The translations under genes were made by a program, and so were the position numbers. The notes under the pieces are model-generated. The model did not search any database. It had not been told where the DNA came from and saw nothing but the letters and a program-made list of their open reading frames with translations. This document shows positions 60,032 through 64,000 of a DNA stretch of 64,000 nucleotides, in pieces. This stretch comes from Micromonospora sp. M71_S20 (GTDB taxonomy: Bacteria > Actinomycetota > Actinomycetes > Mycobacteriales > Micromonosporaceae), in the NCBI RefSeq assembly GCF_003664255.1, contig NZ_RCCV01000004.1, forward strand, positions 620,001 through 684,000. The letters are read 5' to 3'. How positions within the stretch are numbered: position 1 is the stretch's first letter; every line of letters starts with the position of its first letter.

Positions 60032-63000
60032 TCAACGCACCTGCCCGTCGACCGCGACGACCCGCAGCTCGGCGGTGTACCGGCCGTCGGGACCGGTCAG
60101 CCAGAGCTGGTCCGGCGCCGGCAGCATCTCCACCACTGCCACCGTGGCGTCGTCGCCGGCGTGCCGGCGGGCCCGGCGGACCGACCGGGACACCAGGTCG
60201 ACCGAGGCGAGGCTGGTCAGGTCGGCGTGGACCGGTTTGCGCTCGCCCGCGCAGCGCAGGAACACGTGACGCGGCAGGCCGTGGGCGCCCGCCCAGGCCC
60301 GCGCCTGCCGGAACCGCAGCGCCTCGTCGCGGGTGTCGGCGAAGGCGAGGTCGGCGGCGGCGAACGTCCACGCCTCGCGGCTGACCACGAGGGAGTCGAT
60401 GGTGATCCGGGGCTGGTGCGCCGCCGGGGGCAGGACGCGGAAGAGCTGGGACAGCCCGGCGCCGACCACGTCGCCGAGGACGTGCATCAGGTCCACGTCG
60501 AACCGCCCGTCGCGCGACCGTACCCGCAGCCCGCCGGGCGTGTCGACCAGGTCGCACTCGCCGACGCGCAGGCTGCGGCGCGGGTCGTGCCCGAACGAGT
60601 CGTGCGCGAACACCAACCGGATGTCGTCGGGTCCGGTCAGCGCGTTGCTCTGCCTGGTCGGCACGCCGCCCTCCTGGCCGGTCTCGGCGGGATAGACCGC
60701 CGCGGTGCCCACGTCCCGGGCCAGCGCGGCGCGCAGCGCGTCCACCTCCGGGTGGTAGGCGACCCAGGTGGCGTACCGCAGGGTGTTGACGCCCGGGTGC
60801 AGCTCGCCCAGGACCCACTCGTCGCCGGCCCGCATCAGGTCCGGGCTGTGCTGCCGCGCGGTCGGCCAGCCGGGCCGCCCCGGCGGGAAGGCGGCGGCCA
60901 CCGCCGGAGCCAGCTCCGCCGCCGTGAGCCGGACGCGTCGCCCGCCCGCCGGCAGCGGCAGCACGTCGGCCCAGCGCCGGTGCAGCGCGGCGGTCAGCAG
61001 GGCGGTCAGCCGTTGCGGCGGGTGGAACAGCGCCTCGCCGGCCAGCAGCCAGAAGTCGGCCAGCGGGACCACGTCGGTGCCCAGCTCGGCGGCCCGGCGC
61101 CGGTGGATGTCCGCGCAGAGGCGCCGGTATAGCGTCGCGCCGGCGGCGGTGAACCAGCGCGCGCTCTCCAGCACCAGGCCGAGCGCGTCGCGGATCCCGT
61201 CCAGGCCCGCCTCGCCGACGCCGACCGTGCCGGCGCGCAGGCACTCCTCGTAGACGGGGGTGCGGCCGGCGTACATCGTGCCGGCGCGCCGGGTGGCCGG
61301 GACGCCGGCCAGCCGGGTGAAGGTGGCCTCCAGGTCGGCCATCGCGCCGGTCAGCCGCTCCGGGTCGCCGGCCGCCGAGGCGAGCGCGTCCCGGGCGGCG
61401 CAGAGCTCGTCCAGGGCGGCTAGCGCCGGCCCGCGCACGGCCTCGTCGGTGACCCGGGCCAGCCGGGCCCGCATGGTCCGCTCCGGCCGGGTGTCGTGCG
61501 GCGCCACCTCCGGCCGCCACGCGATCCGGTGGGCCCCGGCCAACGTCTCCAGCACCTCGTGCACCTCCCGCGTCGACCGCAGTCCCGAACCCGGCTCGGC
61601 CAGCACGGCCCCGGCGACCTCGTCGGCGTCGCGGACCCCGTCGCAGGCGCGCAGCACCGCCGCCTCGGCGTCGGTCAGCGCCACCGGCGGGGCGAGCGGC
61701 ACCCGCAGCGTCGTCCCGGCCAGCTCCAGGAAGGGCATGAGCCGGGGTACGAGCCACGGGCGCAGCCGTTCCGCGTACGGGGCCAGCACCGCGGCGACCG
61801 CCCACCCCTCCAGGTAGACCGTTCGCCCGGCGAGCAGCGCCGGCGGGTCGGCGGGGTCGACCCGCACGCCGGTGCCCGGCTCGATCCGCGCCCAGCCGAC
61901 CGGCCCGAAGAAGCCGATGGTGTCGTTCTTCGCGCAGTAGCGCTGGAGGTAGCTGGTGACCAGCGCCTCGTGCTGGCGGTGCTTGGTGTTGCGGGTCGGG
62001 TTGCCGGGGCCCCGGCGCAGCAGCGCGTCGACGCCGGTGCGCAGCGCGTGCGGGTTCTGCCAGGCCACCGCCTCGCGGAAGCGGGGGTGGGCCGCCACCG
62101 CGTGCAGCGCGACCGTGAGCCGGTCGACCGCCCCCGGGTAGGCGGCCGCGTACGCCGCCTCGGCGCCGGCGATGCCGGCCGGGTCGCCGTCGGCCCGGGC
62201 CGCCACCACGCGGTCCGCGGCGGCGGCGAGCGCCGCGTCGCCGAGCGGGGCGAGCAGGTCGACCGGGAGGCCCGCGCCCCGCAGGCAGACGGTCCGCCAC
62301 AGGGCCCATCCGTCGGTCAGCCGGGCCAGGTGCGCGGGCAGGTCCCGCTCGCTGCGGTGCGGCACCCGGTCGCGGCGGCGCAGCGCCGGCCCCGTCCCCA
62401 CCCGGCCGCCCGGCGCCGATCCGGTCGCCGCGTCGATCGCCGCCGCCGTCGCGGCCAGGGTCGGTGCCCGGTAGAACGGGCCCACGCCCAGTTCCACGCC
62501 GAACGCCTCGCGGATCCGGAACATCAGCCGGGTGACCGTCAGCGAGTTGCCGCCGAGGGTGAAGAAGCCGGTCTCCCGCCCGATGCTCGCGGGCGGGGGC
62601 CCGCCGGGCAGCAGCCGGGACCAGAGCCCGGCCAGCCGGTGTTCGGTCGGCGTGGCGGGCCCGGCGACGTCCGGATCCGGACTGGCGAGGCCCGGCGCCG
62701 GCAGCGCCGCCCGGTCGACCTTCCCGTACGCGGTCAGCGGCAACCGGTCGAGGACGGCGAACGCGGCCGGCACCAGGTGGGCCGGCAGCCGGGCGGCGAC
62801 GTGCTCACGCAGGCCCGCCGCGCTCGGGACCGCCGCGCCGGCCGGCGTGACGTAGCCGACCAGGTGCCGCTCCGGCCCGTCGCCCCGTACGCCCACCGCC
62901 GCCGCGGCGACCTGCGGGTGCGTCCTGAGTACCGCCTCCACCTCGCCCGGCTCGACCCGGAACCCCCGGATCTTCACCTGGTCGTCGCGGCGGCCGAGGA

Positions 63001-64000
63001 ACTCCAGCACCCCGTCCGCGCGCCAGCGGACGACGTCACCGGTCCGGTAGAGGCGCCCGCCGGGCACCAGCGGATCCGGCACGAACGCCCGGGCGGTCGC
63101 CGCCGGGTCGCCGAGGTAGCCGCGGGCCAGCCCGTCGCCGCCGGTGTACAGCTCGCCCGCGATCCCGACCGGCACCGGCCGGCCGCTTGCGTCGAGCACG
63201 TGGACGGTGCTCTGCGGCACGGGACGGCCGATCGGCACCCGGTCGCCCACCGGCCCGGCGCCGCTCATCAGGTGGCAACTGGTCAGCGTCGTGTTCTCCG
63301 TCGGCCCGTACGCGTTGACCAGCGGAAGCCCGCCGCGCGCGGCGAGCACGGCGCGGACCGCGCCCGGGTCGGCCACGTCGCCGCCGGTGAGCAGCTGCCG
63401 CACGCCCGCCAGCGCCGTGACGTCCTCCTCGGCGAGCTGCCGGAACAGCCCGGCGGTGAGGAAGGCGACGGTGACCCCGCCGGTACGCATCAACGCGGTC
63501 AGCCGGGTGAGGTCCACCGGGTCCGGCGGCGCGACCACCGCCGTGGCACCGGTCAGCAGGGCGCCCCAGATTTCCCAGGTGGACGCGTCGAACGCGGTCG
63601 GGGCGAACTGGAGCACCCGCTCGCCGGGGCCGAGGGTGGCGAAGTCCGGGCCGGTCACCAGCCGCACCACGCCCCGGTGGGTGATCCCGACCCGCTTGGG
63701 CGCCCCGGTCGAGCCGGAGGTGTGCAGGACGGCGGCGAGCTGCGACGGGTGGCTCCGCCCCGGCGGCGGGCCGGCCGGCGCCGCTTCCCCGGCGGACGCG
63801 TCCACGTCCAGCACCCGGACCGGGCCCAGATCGGGCAGGCCGGCGGCGGTCGCGGAGGTGGTCAGCAGCAGGCGGGTGCCACTGGCGGCGAGGAGACCCG
63901 CGATCCGGGCGGGTGGGGCGGCCGGGTCCACGGGGAGGTAGGCCCCGCCGGCCTTGAGCACGCCCAGCAGGGCCCGGATCAGCGGTTCGCCCCGGGGGAG
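60032..64000 (-). CDS. NRPS A-PCP fused to a LanB-like dehydratase domain, 5' end outside window
   Basis: The frame runs off the right edge inside the adenylation domain (PRGEPLIRALLGVLKAGGAY at the edge), so the start and any C domain are not visible. The A domain (to about 62740) has core HTSGSTGAPKRVG and pocket read as DAWFLGATL, hydrophobic, with no confident substrate. A PCP follows (LGGNSLTVTRLM near 62550). The last ~750 residues match the N-terminal glutamylation domain of lantibiotic dehydratases: the segment RQHEALVTSYLQRYCAKNDT followed by IGFFGPVGWARIE near 61930, SHLA-like basic region and the C-terminal PRHVFLRCAGERKPVHADL. A separate elimination domain is not seen. LanB enzymes use glutamyl-tRNA to activate Ser/Thr for dehydration, so a dehydro-amino acid on the NRPS is the obvious hypothesis. 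Confidence 0.88.
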   Translation of the reverse strand, partial: LPRGEPLIRALLGVLKAGGAYLPVDPAAPPARIAGLLAASGTRLLLTTSATAAGLPDLGPVRVLDVDASAGEAAPAGPPPGRSHPSQLAAVLHTSGSTGAPKRVGITHRGVVRLVTGPDFATLGPGERVLQFAPTAFDASTWEIWGALLTGATAVVAPPDPVDLTRLTALMRTGGVTVAFLTAGLFRQLAEEDVTALAGVRQLLTGGDVADPGAVRAVLAARGGLPLVNAYGPTENTTLTSCHLMSGAGPVGDRVPIGRPVPQSTVHVLDASGRPVPVGIAGELYTGGDGLARGYLGDPAATARAFVPDPLVPGGRLYRTGDVVRWRADGVLEFLGRRDDQVKIRGFRVEPGEVEAVLRTHPQVAAAAVGVRGDGPERHLVGYVTPAGAAVPSAAGLREHVAARLPAHLVPAAFAVLDRLPLTAYGKVDRAALPAPGLASPDPDVAGPATPTEHRLAGLWSRLLPGGPPPASIGRETGFFTLGGNSLTVTRLMFRIREAFGVELGVGPFYRAPTLAATAAAIDAATGSAPGGRVGTGPALRRRDRVPHRSERDLPAHLARLTDGWALWRTVCLRGAGLPVDLLAPLGDAALAAAADRVVAARADGDPAGIAGAEAAYAAAYPGAVDRLTVALHAVAAHPRFREAVAWQNPHALRTGVDALLRRGPGNPTRNTKHRQHEALVTSYLQRYCAKNDTIGFFGPVGWARIEPGTGVRVDPADPPALLAGRTVYLEGWAVAAVLAPYAERLRPWLVPRLMPFLELAGTTLRVPLAPPVALTDAEAAVLRACDGVRDADEVAGAVLAEPGSGLRSTREVHEVLETLAGAHRIAWRPEVAPHDTRPERTMRARLARVTDEAVRGPALAALDELCAARDALASAAGDPERLTGAMADLEATFTRLAGVPATRRAGTMYAGRTPVYEECLRAGTVGVGEAGLDGIRDALGLVLESARWFTAAGATLYRRLCADIHRRRAAELGTDVVPLADFWLLAGEALFHPPQRLTALLTAALHRRWADVLPLPAGGRRVRLTAAELAPAVAAAFPPGRPGWPTARQHSPDLMRAGDEWVLGELHPGVNTLRYATWVAYHPEVDALRAALARDVGTAAVYPAETGQEGGVPTRQSNALTGPDDIRLVFAHDSFGHDPRRSLRVGECDLVDTPGGLRVRSRDGRFDVDLMHVLGDVVGAGLSQLFRVLPPAAHQPRITIDSLVVSREAWTFAAADLAFADTRDEALRFRQARAWAGAHGLPRHVFLRCAGERKPVHADLTSLASVDLVSRSVRRARRHAGDDATVAVVEMLPAPDQLWLTGPDGRYTAELRVVAVDGQVR

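Overview
The window is very GC-rich, with start codons overlapping preceding stops, good GGAGG-type ribosome binding sites, several leaderless starts and large modular megasynthases. This points to a filamentous actinomycete, most likely of the Micromonosporaceae (Micromonospora-like); the genus is an inference from style, not from a marker gene.

The left part (1-19.5 kb) is accessory and stress genes: the end of a LuxR-family regulator, a furA-katG oxidative-stress pair, a secreted beta-helix lipoprotein, an SRPBCC protein, a small arsenic locus (arsR, a 37-codon ORF, an arsN1-type acetyltransferase and arsO, with two matching operators), a duplicated-domain membrane protein, an unknown small protein, and a secreted GH5 cellulase with CBM2, X2-type and CBM46-type domains behind a 19-nt palindromic operator. 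Next comes a compact minus-strand locus that looks like a minimal RiPP system: a 20-residue peptide gene with a perfect Shine-Dalgarno, a 30-nt perfect hairpin, a SagB-type flavin dehydrogenase, a 47-codon ORF overlapping both neighbours, and an MFS exporter. A LysR gene divergent from a second MFS transporter follows.

From 19.5 kb to the right edge nearly everything belongs to one natural-product cluster transcribed right to left. Reading from the edge: an NRPS (A-PCP) fused to a LanB-like lantibiotic dehydratase domain (5' end outside the window); an NRPS C-A(Gly)-PCP; an Ala-rich protein; a 4,532-residue NRPS C-A(Thr)-PCP-C-A-PCP-C-A-PCP-Cy-A(Cys)-PCP-Ox that should make a thiazole; a TubC-docked C-A-PCP-TE; an A-PCP-C-A(Pro)-PCP-KS-KR-ACP-TE hybrid without an acyltransferase; a GSCFA protein; an SGNH-like protein; and a TauD-type dioxygenase. 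A second minus-strand operon (24.65 to 19.55 kb) encodes a GNAT-like protein, a transglutaminase-like protein, two carrier proteins, an acyl-AMP ligase and an NAD(P)-dependent thioester-reductase-like protein. A FAD monooxygenase diverges from it. Together these would build a modified peptide with a thiazole, possible dehydro-amino acid(s) and a short reduced ketide, plus an accessory acyl or aminoacyl unit handled on the free carrier proteins.

The items most likely to be new are the NRPS-LanB fusion in this setting, the peptide-SagB-MFS mini-locus, and the carrier-protein/transglutaminase/reductase operon. Adenylation specificities were read by eye from the ten-residue code and are predictions only.
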